The translations under genes were made by a program, and so were the position numbers. The notes under the pieces were generated by a model. It was not told the DNA's origin and searched no databases. It saw nothing but the letters and a program-made list of their open reading frames with translations. Positions 43,355-54,928 of a stretch of 64,000 nucleotides of DNA are shown piece by piece (the stretch's first letter is position 1; each line of letters opens with the position of its first letter). Location of the stretch: the NCBI GenBank assembly GCA_029964075.1, contig CM057145.1:1426001-1490000 (forward strand), given 5' to 3'. This DNA comes from Patiria pectinifera (taxonomy: Eukaryota > Echinodermata > Asteroidea > Valvatida > Asterinidae).

Positions 43355-43363
43355 CCTTGATTT
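43150..43363 (-). CDS. First coding exon: signal peptide and start of Reeler domain
   Basis: The acceptor CTCGTTTCAG places the exon start at 43,363, so at least one 5' untranslated exon lies upstream. ATG is at 43,354-43,352. The coding part (205 bp) ends at donor GACAG|GTACGT in phase 1. Residues 1-15 (MIFAILVCLVPAALG) form a clear signal peptide, followed by the Reeler start with NLCTDMIPTGHNGG and NPPYAI, where the cysteine and PYxI are family hallmarks, and YTPNGSLT leading into exon 2. An in-frame upstream ATG at 43,390 falls before the acceptor and is less likely. Confidence 0.9.
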
Positions 43364-43440
43364 CTGAAACGAGGTTAAAGTAACGACCAAATTTAAGCAG
43401 GGGAAAATGTTATACGCTCAGGCTGGAAGTTCAACATGTT

Positions 43441-43490
43441 GTGGTCGGTCGGTCGGTTTGTTGGTCGGTCAGTCTGTCTGTCTGTCCCCC
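43441..43490. repeat. GGTC/TGTC simple repeat
   Basis: GGTCGGTCGGTT followed by a GTCTGTCTGTCTGTC run. Confidence 0.9.
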
Positions 43491-44409
43491 AAAATTGACC
43501 AAAAATAATTTGACCAAAAATTTAGCTAATGACATTCCGTGGTCACATGCACTCCTGCCTAAAGCATTTGGAAGACCGGCTTTGTTTCGACCAATGCGCA
43601 TGCTCGTCTATTTTGCATATGGCTGTCCCGGAACATTGACAAAAACCGAGCACCCTAAGTTTCCCATAAAAGATAACTTCCAAATTTAAATTTTCAACAA
43701 AAAAAGAGAACGAAATAATTAAAACCTTAACTAAAAATGTCTGTAACGATTGGTAAAGTTGTTTTAATATGCAAAATTTTGTAAACGAAGGCAAAACATG
43801 TGCAGTAATGTTATAATTGTCATGGTATATGGCGCGCTATATAGCACATTATATTTTATGGGAAACTAAGGGGGCTTATTTTGGACAGTTTTGGGGGACA
43901 GACTAGCGCGATGGCATTGTTAATCTCCGAAGTGCCAGTGAGAAGTATGCAAACTAAAATTAAAAAAGCTGATGGGATTTGAGATAAAAGAGCGAGAAAT
44001 AATTTAACAGACAATATTAATGACTACGCATGCCGTGATTTTTTTCAGCCTCAAATTTCCAGATAGATAACGTAATTTTTCACAATTGGGGGGGGGGGGG
44101 ACACTTCCGGGGAAAAAAAGATGACAATTAAAATTTTCTCTACGAGTGGAACCCGGACCCCGCAGCATTCAAAACCACAAATATCATGCAGCACGCATAA
44201 GCAAAACCGCTCTGACCGCCGTGGAATACGCTAGTCCGTGGGACGAGGTCTTTTTTTTCGCTCGACACGCGGTCTGGTTCGCCGAATTTTATAAAACTTC
44301 ACAGACATGTAGATTATGGTGTACCATATGGAAAAAAACTTTCGAGCGCAAAAAAACCCCCAAAAACCCCCAACACAAAACAAACAAACAAACTAACAAA
44401 CACCCCAAC
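43491..44409. other. No gene seen
   Basis: No splice-bounded exon. Contains a G run (44,089-44,100) and a degenerate A/C-rich tract (44,350-44,420). Confidence 0.5.
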
Positions 44410-44645
44410 AGCCCCAACAAACATATCAGGTGGGCAGTATAGAAAAGTTATCCGAGATCTTGGAAGTGATCAGACAGACTTCTGTTGAATGAACTTAAAG
44501 AGTCAAGTATAACCGATTCTTTAATATGAGATGGAAGGTTGCTCCAGATGCGTGGAAATGAATGGGTGATGGAGTTCTTGAGGGCAAGAGTTCTGGCATA
44601 CTGGTGGCTGAATATCACATGATCTAGGTGGCGAGTGTTTACTGT
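44410..44645 (-). pseudogene. LINE 3' fragment (reverse transcriptase C-terminus)
   Basis: The minus strand encodes the usual end of a Jockey/CR1/L2-like ORF2: RHLDHVIFSHQYARTLALKN, then SFPRIWSNLPSHI and LSSFNRSLSDHFQDL, matching the pattern S-F-x-x-R-x-W-x-x-L-P followed by S-L-x-x-F-x-x-x-L-x-x-H. It is followed at its 3' side by a TTTG-rich tail (44,376-44,402 read in reverse). It is cut at the 5' side near 44,645, where a small palindrome (GTTTACTGTTATATTACTAC and complement) follows. Confidence 0.75.
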
Positions 44646-44675
44646 TATATTACTACAAACAGTAATATAACAGTA

Positions 44676-45128
44676 TTAAATTACTAGAGCGCTAACTCCT
44701 CATTCTCGGACGTTTTGGAGCCGCTCTGGGCGCAGACATTTCGAATTTATGTGCGTGTTTGTAGAACACAATCAAAATAGATGGACTGAATTTCAGAAGT
44801 GTACTCTAAATGCAACGCGCAAGTAGAACATATGCAAACAACTTAAGCGCGTCATGACGGTTCAACAAACGTTACGGCGAAAAGCATCTGCAGCGGAGGG
44901 AAAGCGCACACGTTGCGCTGTTTGCGCAGAGCAAAATGAAACGCTCATTTGCTGATCGTGCGTTTCGGTTTTGGGCGTATCGACTTCGATGACGCACCGG
45001 TATGGAAAACAAACGCAGATATGCAAATAAACGTACAAAATTTCGAGTTTTCCATAGGTTTGTGCTCAAACATGGATGCGCCCATCAGGCATTACTTTGT
45101 ACATCGAGTTAGCGCTCTAGTAATTTAA
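44676..45128. mobile_element. MITE with perfect 24-bp ends and TA duplication
   Basis: The left end TTAAATTACTAGAGCGCTAA and its exact complement at the right (TTAGCGCTCTAGTAATTTAA) are flanked by TA (44,674-44,675; 45,129-45,130). The interior has no transposase. The TA duplication suggests Tc1/mariner mobilisation, although the terminal sequence is not a familiar one. Confidence 0.85.
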
Positions 45129-45329
45129 TATAGCTCTATGGCGACATCGCAGAAATCTTGATTTGTGATGTCCGTTCGGGCCACCATAGGAAACCCATGC
45201 AGAGCACGCGCGCAGTACATACACAAAAGATCCTATAGCGCCGTAGGATCTTTGACATACACCATCGCGTACTGATGATATGATGGAGGGAGGACGGTAG
45301 AGGTAGCTGAGCTTCTTCGGTGCGAAACC

Positions 45330-45404
45330 ATGGCTTTTTGCCGCAACTGCGGACACGAGTTGAGCAATTTCCCATGGTTCACCGCGCCCAAATTTGACCT
45401 TTAA
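45330..45404 (+). CDS. Candidate N-terminal zinc-ribbon mini-ORF
   Basis: GAAACCATGG is a good initiation context for a 24-codon frame beginning MAFCRNCGHELSNFPW, which has the CxxCG knuckle of zinc-ribbon proteins, usually followed by a second CxxC in a later exon. A possible but weak donor is GTTCAC at 45,376. Without a second exon this may be coincidence. The flanking 45,130-45,330 stretch has mixed composition and a GATCCTATAGCGCCGTAGGATC palindrome at 45,229. Confidence 0.2.
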   Translation: MAFCRNCGHELSNFPWFTAPKFDL

Positions 45405-45456
45405 CCCGTATAAAAGTTATAACATTACCCTGCAGCCCTGGGTGCTTTGCTGCAGC

Positions 45457-45605
45457 GAATTTGCTTTTGCCGCGGTGAATTTGCTTTTGCCGCGGCGAAT
45501 TTGCTTTTGCCGCGGCGAATTTGCTTTTGCCGTGGAGAATTTGCTTTTGCCGTGGGGAATTTGCTTTTGCCGCGGCGAAATTGCTTTTGCCGTGAAGAAT
45601 TTGCC
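45457..45605. repeat. Minisatellite, 20-bp unit, about 7.5 copies
   Basis: Unit GAATTTGCTTTTGCCGCGGC with few variants. Repetitive peptides readable on both strands here result from the repeat, and 20 is not a multiple of three, so there is no sign of coding constraint. Confidence 0.95.
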
Positions 45606-47980
45606 ATCGTAGTACGACTAGTGGTTTTAACGAAATGGATGGCGCAACAACAAAATGTGAATTCTTAAAGCAATATTCAAAATAATAAAAACGATACTCA
45701 GCTGAAACAAAAACAGCAGTTGTAATGCTGCCACTCAAAGCTTCCAAATAAGGAAATATAAATTCATTTTCTCTTTAAAAACGTTTGCAAACAGAAAGTG
45801 GGTCCTCCAATTTGCGATGAGACGTTTGACATGTTATTATACAACAATTTATGTAATCGGTCCGTGATGTTTACATTTTGTCACTTGAAAATAAACGAGT
45901 CAAATGCCAATTCAGTACAGATTGAACAAACTTTCGTCGTCTTAATACCTTTCTTCTTGTGTGGGTGAAAACTGTGCATCTTTTTATTGCCCCCCACAAA
46001 AAACATAAATAAGTGAAATCAAATTAGATTATATTAAATAAATCACGATTAGCCTTTCTTTAGGTGATTACTCAAACCGTCTTTTTATTCATGAGTCAGT
46101 TTTTTTTTATATCAAGTAATCAAAAATAAAAAATCAACCTAAGTACGTGTAATGTGTGAGAACATGAAATGTAATTTTTTGAGTGGTTTTGTAATAAGAC
46201 GCCTTCAATTTATCTGATATACATGTATATAATCCCTTTTTAAGAATTCTGCGTCACTGATATTAAGAAGGGGGAAAAGTCTATTAACAGAATTTCATTT
46301 ATGGATTTTAGACAAATCCCCCCCCCCAAAAAGATTCTCATCTTTGTATACGATTTAACTATACAGTCTGTTTCCAATCGATTTTTATGTGGCTAATACA
46401 TAACATTCGATCTTAAAACTTCAAGTGCACTGATCATTTCAAGTTGGACAAACTGCAATAGAAAGGGTTTGGCATCCTGATGAGAAATAATAACAAAAAT
46501 CTAGATTATGCATGCCATGAAACTTGAAAGAAGTATAGGTTTTCCCGGCTATTTAAAAAAAAATCATTCAAATTCACCATCTCTAACAATCAATTTCGCC
46601 CGAGAAAATATCCACAAGCTTTTAACAAAACCAATTAGTTAATTTCATAGTTTGGTGACCCTCGTTGAGAATATTCGTCCTTACAGATCAAATTCGTCCA
46701 GACTGCATGGTGTGGAATAGCAGCATTCAGTGATCGAATTCGTCTTATATACATGGAAAGTAATTGGACGAATTAAATTTCTGAATGACAAGATTTGGCG
46801 TGGACGAAATTTATTACTCCGTGGCGAAAACGGTGTGTTCATCGTTTGAATTTGCTTGAACTGAATTTGAAATTGTCTGACAACAGACAAAACTAAACAT
46901 AGGCAGTGCATTAAATCGATGTTGATGGACCAATTTGAATACAGTAGAAATAAACGATAAGCGTTTTAAAATAGCAGGGAAAACCTATATTATCTGGCAA
47001 GTACCGCGAGCGAAAACGTTTCTGACTGTGCCAATAGAGGGCGCTATTTCTTATTTGTTTTCTCATGCAAAATTTTTGACGTTTCTAGCTCTGATTTTCT
47101 CATTGTCAAACAAAATTTGGATCGGGGAACAAAGTTTTTTTTCAATATGGTACATCATAAACTACATGTCTGGAAAGTTTTATAAAATTCGAAATCTCGA
47201 AAGCTAAAGCGTTTTCGGGCTCTCGTACCACGGACTACCCCTGTCAAATATAGGCCTTTCTTTGTTTGTAAACATTGGCGCCATTTTATATGGGCTGCTG
47301 CAAGTGCATACATTGAAGCCGTGGTTGGCAACATATTTTTCCAAAAAAAATCCCCATAACGCCCTCAATGCAAAGTATTGAGGCATGTTTAGGAATTATT
47401 TTGTAGCTTTGATGACAATGTTGTTTTTGTAACAATAATAATATTTTGGTGATCTGTAATAACTCTTCTTCATTTTTGCAGCGTTGGACCTTCCATAGTT
47501 TTGCAAACCGTGGTTGGCAAAAAATGCAGACAATATATTCGATGGCACAATAAGACCAACAGCGGGCGCAATAAATTCGCGAGTGTAGGGTTTCAAAAAT
47601 GTATCCGCGAGTCACGTGCATAAAAAGTGACCCCACAATTTTTTTGGAAAAAAACCCAGACCGTCTAGTTTAAAAATCGGTGGAATTGTGCAAATGTAGC
47701 TGAGGATCATCTCCCTAGCTTTTGGGCTATTATCTATAAGAGCAGATTTGATAAAATTAGGATCCAAAATTGGGTCCTATTTGCACGAGAAAAATAATGT
47801 AGGGATGCCACTGGTTAATTTGGTAGCAGGCAGGCTCAACTATCGGGTCAGGTTGACCACGCCAAACCGGCCCGATACAAGGTATAAACCGAATCCGAAC
47901 CGAAACCCATCTGAACTCCCTAAACCCAACCGCACCCAACCCGACTAAAACTCAGGGAACACCGACCCGAACCGACCCGT
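45606..47980. other. Intergenic sequence, nothing firmly recognised
   Basis: No gene or clear transposon. The 90-codon frame at 46,935-47,207 is hydrophobic but has no domain or splice support. CCGTGGTTGGCAA occurs twice (47,321 and 47,508). The tract 47,830-47,975 is built of CCGAACCGACCC-like words that recur at 50,390-50,430 and, inverted, at 50,650-50,700. Confidence 0.45.
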
Positions 47981-50393
47981 GTTACAACTGATAATGTAGA
48001 AACCAACGGATAACGTATCACCAACCGATAATGTATCACAAATTGACCGATATTGTATCACTAACCGATAATGTACCAAAAATTGACTGATAGTGTAGTA
48101 AAATTTGTATCCGATAATGTATCACGTGTCGACGGATAATGTAACTACAAAATAAGTGTATCCGATAATGTATCACGTGTCGACGGATAATGTAACTACA
48201 AAATAAGTGTATCCGATAATGTATCACCACGGAACGGATACTGTATCAACCGATAATGTAGCAAAATTCAACCGATAATGTATCAGTATGGGGAAAAGGT
48301 GTACACAAATGTTTGTTTTATGTCCGATTATCCGCCCCACGTTTTGACTAGGGAGGGGGGTCTGGGCTAGTTGATCACCACCACCCCCATTATTTTGTAT
48401 TAATTTATAGAAAAAGGGCAGATTTTGAGGTATTTTTTGAAACTTTCCAACCGCCGAAATGTATTAAATAGTACTGAAAAAGGGAGAAAAAATACAAATA
48501 GCTTGAAATGCGCTGGGACGTCTGTATCATGAACAGCGCTCCCAGTGTCATGTGGTCTCCAGCAAGGCCCCCCCCCCCGGTTTGTATTTCACGGCCAGGA
48601 CTTTTTTTTAGCTATCCCCCATCCCCAATTCCCCAGCACAGATTTACGTTACTGTTGCAGGGGCGGATCCAGGAATTTTCGCGGGGAGGGTGGTGGGGGG
48701 GGGGGGGGTTCATCAGCAAAACAATCTGAAAATGTACTGACAGGATTTTTTTCCGGACACTTGGCCTCCGTAAAATCAAAAACTTGGGGAAGGGGGTATC
48801 ATATTTCAATAGGGGACGCTGTTCAAATTTGACAATTATTAACACTGGATTACAGAATGGTGTAAAAATACCCCCTATCTAAGCTGCCTCCGTCCGTATT
48901 TTGAACAGGCGGACATTATACCAGTAATTTTTTGGGGGGTGTCACCGCAGAGGGGGGGGGGGTGTATTATTTTTTTTTAGGAATTTGTATGCAATTTGTT
49001 TTGGGACACAGCTGGGGGATTCCCCCCCGGATCCGCGCCTGTGTTGGCCTCAAGGAAGCGGCAGGCTCGTGACGTTTGGACTCCAAACTGTGTGGGTTGA
49101 ACAAACTGAAGTCAGTGGGTAGACATATAACAAATGACGTCACATGCGAACGGTGCCCCCCCCCTAAAAAAACCGGGGCATTATTTTGTACGGTACAGTA
49201 ATATTGTGTACATGATTGTAGGATTTTATCAGCGCTCCCCGTTAAAAATATGGCACGACCCCCGCCCCCTCATCGACCCCCTCCCCCGCAGCCCCCCTCA
49301 CCCCCCTCACCCCCCTCCCACTAAATGAGCAGTAATGCTGTGATTGTGCCCTTATCAAATCTGTAAGAAAAAAATCGACTGGGGTCGACAAGGGACCCAC
49401 GAAGCTTGATCGCATGTAGACTATCTTTGACGATTGCCGCCTAAATCCGGTAAACTTGTTATATTGTATCTTTTGTGACAGCTCAAGTTACATGATCATT
49501 TCAGATGGTAGTTTTGCTATACACATGCCTCGCCACTCGTATGTGTTCCCGGTTCATGCACAGCGCGTATTTTGAATGATGCAAAGTTATTGGGGGAGGG
49601 AACGGTCTGGGAGACCATCGCAAGTTAAATGGAATGTATGCGCGCGCCGACATTTCCTGACGCTCATGCGAAGACGCTGCTGCTAATAGCCACATTCTGG
49701 CACATTCTGGAAGTGGTGTGGAACTTTGCGCGCGAACCAGTACAGTACAGTACGCACATGCTGTATCCCGTCCATTGATCGGAGATCAATGGTCCCGTAC
49801 GTCCACGGGGCTCTCAAAAGAGGTAAAACGCACCCTCTTGTGTCGCAGCACGGAGCCCATAATTATGGAGGCCAAGTGTCCGGAGAAAAGAACTTGTCCA
49901 CATTTCGGCGCGGATGTGCGAGTGCGGTTACCCCCCCCCCCCCCTTGACATCAAAAGCTGGATGCGCCACTAGCCTAGGCCCACTTGGAAGTAGAGCGTC
50001 TCCAAACCAGAGCAACTCCCTACCTCCCAAATAAAAAAAAATATTCTTAATAATAAACTTTCTCGAGGGGGGACTTATCATAGTAAAGGCACTTATTAGA
50101 CTTTAATTAATTTGCAGTATTTCCACCTTTTCCCCATACTGATACATTATCGGTTGAATTTTGATACATTATCGGTTGATACAGTATCCGTTCCGTGGTG
50201 ATACATTATCGGATACACTTATTTTGTAGTTACATTATCCGTCGACACGTGATACATTATCGGATACAAATTTTACTACACTATCAGTCAATTTTTGGTA
50301 CATTATCGGTTAGTGATACAATATCGGTCAATTTGTGATACATTATCGGTTGGTGATACGTTATCGGTTGGTTACTACATTATCAGTTGTAAC
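47981..50393. mobile_element. 2.4-kb long-TIR element made of GATAATGTATCA repeats
   Basis: The left arm (47,981-48,301) and right arm (50,124-50,393) are inverted copies built from about a dozen repeats of CCGATAATGTATCA. They share distinctive blocks such as GTATGGGGAAAAGGTG, CACGTGTCGACGGATAATG and CACGGAACGGATACTGTATC. The left arm has one extra unit of about 52 bp. The 1.8-kb interior has no intact gene; it holds a hAT-like MITE and other repeats. Confidence 0.85.
48653..49043. mobile_element. hAT-like G-rich MITE inside the long-TIR element
   Basis: Ends TGCAGGGGCGGATCCAGG and CCGGATCCGCGCCTG. The interior matches 28,733-29,012. It contains long G runs and GGACACTTGGCCTCCG, the reverse of the word at about 4,290 and 49,870. 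Confidence 0.8.
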
Positions 50394-50797
50394 AACCCGA
50401 AACCGAACCGACCCGAAAACCCGAATGTTGGGCGACTGTGTCCGCTTTTGTGCCTGCATTTACCTGCGTCGTGTGAAAATCGCTGTCTCTATCAGTAACT
50501 GCATGTCCTGACGGGCCTATACATTATTGCAGACCGTGCGTGATTTATATAGACCGCAAACTATTTTTGTTGTACATGTATTCCAGGCACAGTGACTCTG
50601 TAATAAATATTGCGTCGTGTAAATGTCCGAACTGTTTCTTTTTTTCCCGGTTCATTTCGGGTCGGGTCGGGTCCGGGCATTCGGTTTCGGGTCGGGTTTG
50701 CACAACATTTGGGAGAGCTTTTGGTGACATATATTTCTTTATTGTTCACTGAGTTGAATAACCCTGAGATCCCCAGATCTCACCCTAGTGACTTTTC

Positions 50798-51070
50798 TTG
50801 TGGGGTCACTCGAAAGACATGGTTTTAACCACACCGGTACCCCCAGCTAACATTCAGGAGTCAAGAACTGGAATAGTGGGTGAGGTGAATCAGTGTCATG
50901 AATCAGCGCCAAGACCAAGGAATGGTCAGACGTTTTGTCAGTATCAGAGACATATGGGGCGACGATGTGAGCTGTGTATTACCATAAATAGCAGTCAACT
51001 TAGTGAGGGCACAGAACCACAAATGTATTCTGTAACTACCACAAAAAATGAACTAGACTTAATTACGTGA
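50798..51070 (+). CDS. Open frame of 90 codons, doubtful
   Basis: A plus-strand frame with a cysteine-containing centre (QCHESAPRPRNGQTFC, then MGRRCELC) that recalls half of a thrombospondin type-1 repeat, without its usual tryptophans. No acceptor or donor of quality bounds it. Treat as unsupported unless transcripts show otherwise. Confidence 0.15.
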   Translation: MWGHSKDMVLTTPVPPANIQESRTGIVGEVNQCHESAPRPRNGQTFCQYQRHMGRRCELCITINSSQLSEGTEPQMYSVTTTKNELDLIT

Positions 51071-51829
51071 TTTAATTGGCTAGTTAATCATTATGTATTT
51101 GCTGGGGTCCTTTTGGATGGAACTTATACTTGAAACTTTACATTTCACATGTCACAAAAAAAGTTGCCGAAACAGCTCTGTGTTTATCAAAACATTAATA
51201 CCCATATATTTTAGACAGGATTTAGGGAGGAAATTGAATGATGTATACAAAAACGAATAATAACGTGACATGAATGCCTCAAGTGTGAAGTTTTATCAGG
51301 TTGTTAAAGCGATATTGACTCCTGAAATGGATCACAACATTTTGATTTACTGCAACCAATTCACTGATTTGTGTTCCCGCTCCTTAATTGAAATATCCGA
51401 ATGTTGGTGTTGTGGGCAGTGATTAAAAACAGTCAAACTTTCAGTTATTTGTTCTTCAGTATTTTTCCAAAATTTAGCCCCTCCCAAATTTTGTCTAGCC
51501 CCCCAAAAATAAATTCCGTAAAAAAAAAATTGCATTAGCAAAAGAAGGATTGTGATGTACATGCGAACGGTCTCCCCCTAAAGAAATAGTCGTGACAAGG
51601 GTGCATTTGTAGTTAATATAGTGTGACTGATTTTAGGATTTTATTGGCGCTCCCCATTGAAAATATGGCATGAGGCCCCCGCAACCTATTGATTTTCGGA
51701 GGCCTAAGTGTCTGGAGAAAATAATCGGCCTACATTTCAGCACGCCTCCCTGAAAAAAAATCTGGATCCACCCTGCTAGCCCCCCAAAAATATTGGTTCT
51801 AGAACCGCACCTGAATCTCAATGATACTT
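51071..51829. other. No gene seen; degraded G-rich repeat at the end
   Basis: The part at 51,620-51,790 (GGATTTTATTGGCGCTCCCC, GGAGGCCTAAGTGTCTGGAGAA, CTGGATCCACCCTG) resembles 49,220-49,270 and 49,868-49,900, a third member of that repeat group. The rest is unrecognised. Confidence 0.5.
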
Positions 51830-52466
51830 GAATGGCAAATTACACTCAAAGTACAGGGGGAAAATAACAACACACCCTGTGTACCCTAAGCTTATAGATT
51901 TACTCTTAAAACTTACCTTGAACGTGAACATCGAAAATGGTTATTCCAAAATGAACCCCATAGCAAAGAACTGGTGCTTGAAAATGCTGTTGTGGCTCTC
52001 TAAAGCATCCCCTAGTAGTTAGCGATTTTCTGGAGCAAATTCCTCAGTACATGCATTTATTTCCCTTCGTGTAATAGCCGATGCACTCGATCGGGAAGAG
52101 GAAATAGATTGGCTTGCAATAGGCCTACCAAATATAATATCTCACTGCGTCACAGACACATACCCTGGCCCGAGTACACATTTCAATGCCACCAGCACAA
52201 TAGATCGCTCGCTACTCTGATTTCTTTGTGCCGCATCGTATTATTGCCAAATTTGGAGTTAGTGTGCAAAAGTGCAAACAGGATGCAGAAACCTTTTTTT
52301 ATCCTACCCTGGAAGATCGGTTGCGTGTGAGGGGAATTGTTGCCATCATTCCTCATTGAGTGCACCAGGAAAGAGTTTTGACTGTGTGAAGTGAAGCATG
52401 TTTTTTTGTTCAGGTCGAAGCGTCGCCATTGAATCAACGAAATGCAGTGCGGGTCAAAACTCAACA
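51830..52466 (+). repeat. Segmental repeat, copy A (older, partial)
   Basis: Shares with copies B and C the blocks GGAAGAGGAAATAGATTGGC, CTGATTTCTTTGTG, TGCACCAGGAAA and GTTCAGGTCGAAGCGTC. Similarity ends near 52,466, where copies B and C carry a palindromic insertion that A lacks. Confidence 0.85.
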
Positions 52467-53182
52467 TACACTCAACCAAAAAAGAAAGTCCCCCTTGATA
52501 TCTTTTTGTCTAATTCCAAAACTACTGGACACATCTTGCTCAAATTACGACTGAGAGATGGTCAAAATAATTCTTCCTAGTTTTAGGGTAAAAACATTAG
52601 GGTATGTTTAATCACAAATTATATATTATTCATCAGAGCAAAGCAGAGCGGTATTAATAATGAAGAGTTTACCTTGTTTTAAATTTAATATGGCCAACTC
52701 GTGAATAAAGCCAATATTTCTCAAATTAAACAAAATCGGACATTAAAAAGCAATGTTTCAATTTTGTATGCGTAATCTCTTGGCTCGCGATCACTAGGTC
52801 GGCCCCGACAAATCAAAAACACATTTAGTAGGCCTATTCCACGGACAGTTGTAAAAACGGGTTTTCGTATTTAGTAAAACATCTGATAGCAAGGATCAAT
52901 TCAGTATTTGTGTTTTCAGATGGATGGAAAAACATGCTTGATATAATTTGTTCGTTTATGTAGGCCTATCAAATTTAGCTTCTTTTTAAGAGGACAATTG
53001 TGTAATGCCCTATCACTTATCTTTTTAACAAAAACACAAAGTGTTTTGCAATTAAACTACCTGTACCCAACATATTAAAAATCGTTTGCAGTCAATATTA
53101 ATCTTATTAATCGAATGCCCCCCTCCCCCTGCCCCAGGTCCGATGTCGGGATTTGGTCACGTTTTTCATGCCCCAGGGTGGG
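52467..53182. other. No gene seen
   Basis: AT-rich spacer between copies A and B. The segment 52,910-53,000 (GGATGGAAAAACATGCT, TATCAAATT) resembles 58,415-58,480, so the copies may share further flank. Confidence 0.5.
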
Positions 53183-53861
53183 GATTTTGGTCACTCAAAT
53201 TACACTGTCACCATTAGCGTACTACATGGACAGGCAATCACTGGTGCGCCCCGCGTATGTATGTCGGGACATGGTCGGGGATTGTCACTTAAATTTTGCC
53301 CGAGGAGTGGGGATTTTGTAACTTCAAAATTGACTATCCCCACGTCTTGGGGTGGGTCAGCCGGGGGGTGGGAGTGAAAGGCGCATTTGAATTGGTATTT
53401 GAAGGACAAATTAGTATCAGGGACAGCAAAACAAATTTCTTACCATGGATTGGACTCTGAATTATTAATCTACAACTTACTTATTTTCAACTTGAAATTC
53501 GAAAATGGCTATTCCAAAATGAAGCCCATAGCAGAGAACTGGTTCTTCAAAATACTGTTAAAATACTAATAAAGCATCCCAAAGTCGTATGTGATTTTCC
53601 GGAGCAAATTCCGCGTCAGTATTTATTCCCTTCGTGTAATAATGAGCTACACGATCGGGAAGAGGAAATAGATTGGCTTGCTATACCAACTCTCACTGCG
53701 TCACAGACAGCTACCCTGGCCCAAGTACATATTTCAACAGCACAATCGATCGTGTTTGCTAGTCTGATTTCTTTGTGTCGCATCGTATTATTGTCAAATT
53801 TGGAAATAGTGTGCAAATAAAGGTGCAAGCAGGATGCGGACACATTTTATCCTTTATATAG

Positions 53862-54715
53862 GCCTTGTTCTGGATTATGTCTTGCGGACAGCATTAAATG
53901 TCACTGATGGTCTCACTCTCTCACGCCGTAGGAGTAGTAGACACCTTGCCCAATGCCTATCCTACCTAGATTACGCAGATGACATTAGTCTGCTTGCTGA
54001 CACCCTCCTTGATTCCGAATCTCTCCTCCATAAAGTAGAAGCTTGCTGCAAGTCCGTTGGTCTCTCTCTCTTAATGCAAAGAAGATTAAGTACATGGTCA
54101 TCAACCCATCTACCACTGACGATGTCACTGCACTGGATGGCAGTAAGCTCGATAAAGTCGATGACTTCAAGTATCTGGGCTCCTACACCAACACAGCTCA
54201 TGACGTTGAGTGTAGAAAAGCTCAAGCTTGGTCTGCTCTGTTCTCACTGACAAAAGTCTGGAGATCCTCGATCTCCAAGACCACCAAACTTAAGATCTTC
54301 AAGACCTCAATAGAATCCATTCTCCTCTACCGTTGCGAGTCCTGGACCCTGACCAAACAGATCTCTGCATCCATTGATGGCACCTATACACGGATGTTGC
54401 GGGCTGTTCAGAACGTTTCTTGGCAACAACATCTCCCTAACTCTGTTCTGTACGGTGCCCTTCCCCCTATCTCCACCATCATCAGACAGCGTCGCCTTCG
54501 GCTAGCCGGTCACGTTCATCGACATAATGAGCCAGCTAGTCAAGTTCTCCTCTGGAATCCTGAAGCCCCTCGACGAAAAGGTCGTCCCAACATGACCCTG
54601 AAAACATCCATCGAGCTAGAAACTGGTCTGAGTGGTCGATCTCTTTCGAACACTATGCTCGACAGGGACAGTTGGGCCCAACTCATCAAGTCATCATGAA
54701 AATGAATGAATGAAG
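53862..54715 (+). pseudogene. 5'-truncated LINE with RT catalytic motif, nested in copy B
   Basis: Two overlapping plus-strand frames (53,834-54,250 and 54,043-54,699) cover the C-terminal part of a non-LTR reverse transcriptase: LDYADDISLLAD (motif C), FKYLGSYTN, ILLYRCESWTLTK, MLRAVQNVSWQQHLPN, RLRLAGHVHRH and RRKGRPNMTLK. A frameshift near 54,070 separates them. The 3' end is a GAATGAATGAAGAAGAAGAA tail. The sequence upstream and downstream is continuous with copy C (57,210-57,250), so the insertion borders are clear; ATAGGCC/ATAGACC may be the target duplication. Family uncertain. Confidence 0.88.
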
Positions 54716-54928
54716 AAGAAGAAGAAGAAGATAGACCTACCCTTCTTTTTATCCTACCCTGGCGGATCGGTTGCGTGTGAGGGGAATTGTTACCATCGTT
54801 CCTCATTGAGTGCACCAGGAAAGAGTTTCGACTTTGCCGTGAAACATGTCAGTTTTTTGTTCAGGTCGAAAGGGTCTCCATTGAATGCACGAAATACAGT
54901 GCGAGTCAAAACTCAACATGTATTTAAA

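Noticed and set aside
45379-45747. Repetitive-protein gene on either strand
   Set aside because: The open frames arise from a 20-bp minisatellite; the unit is not a multiple of three and no start, splice or domain evidence exists.
46935-47207. Small hydrophobic protein gene
   Set aside because: No domain, promoter or splice evidence, and residue composition is compatible with random AT-rich sequence.
50798-51070. Thrombospondin type-1 repeat
   Set aside because: Only a loose cysteine pattern; the conserved tryptophans and splice sites are absent.
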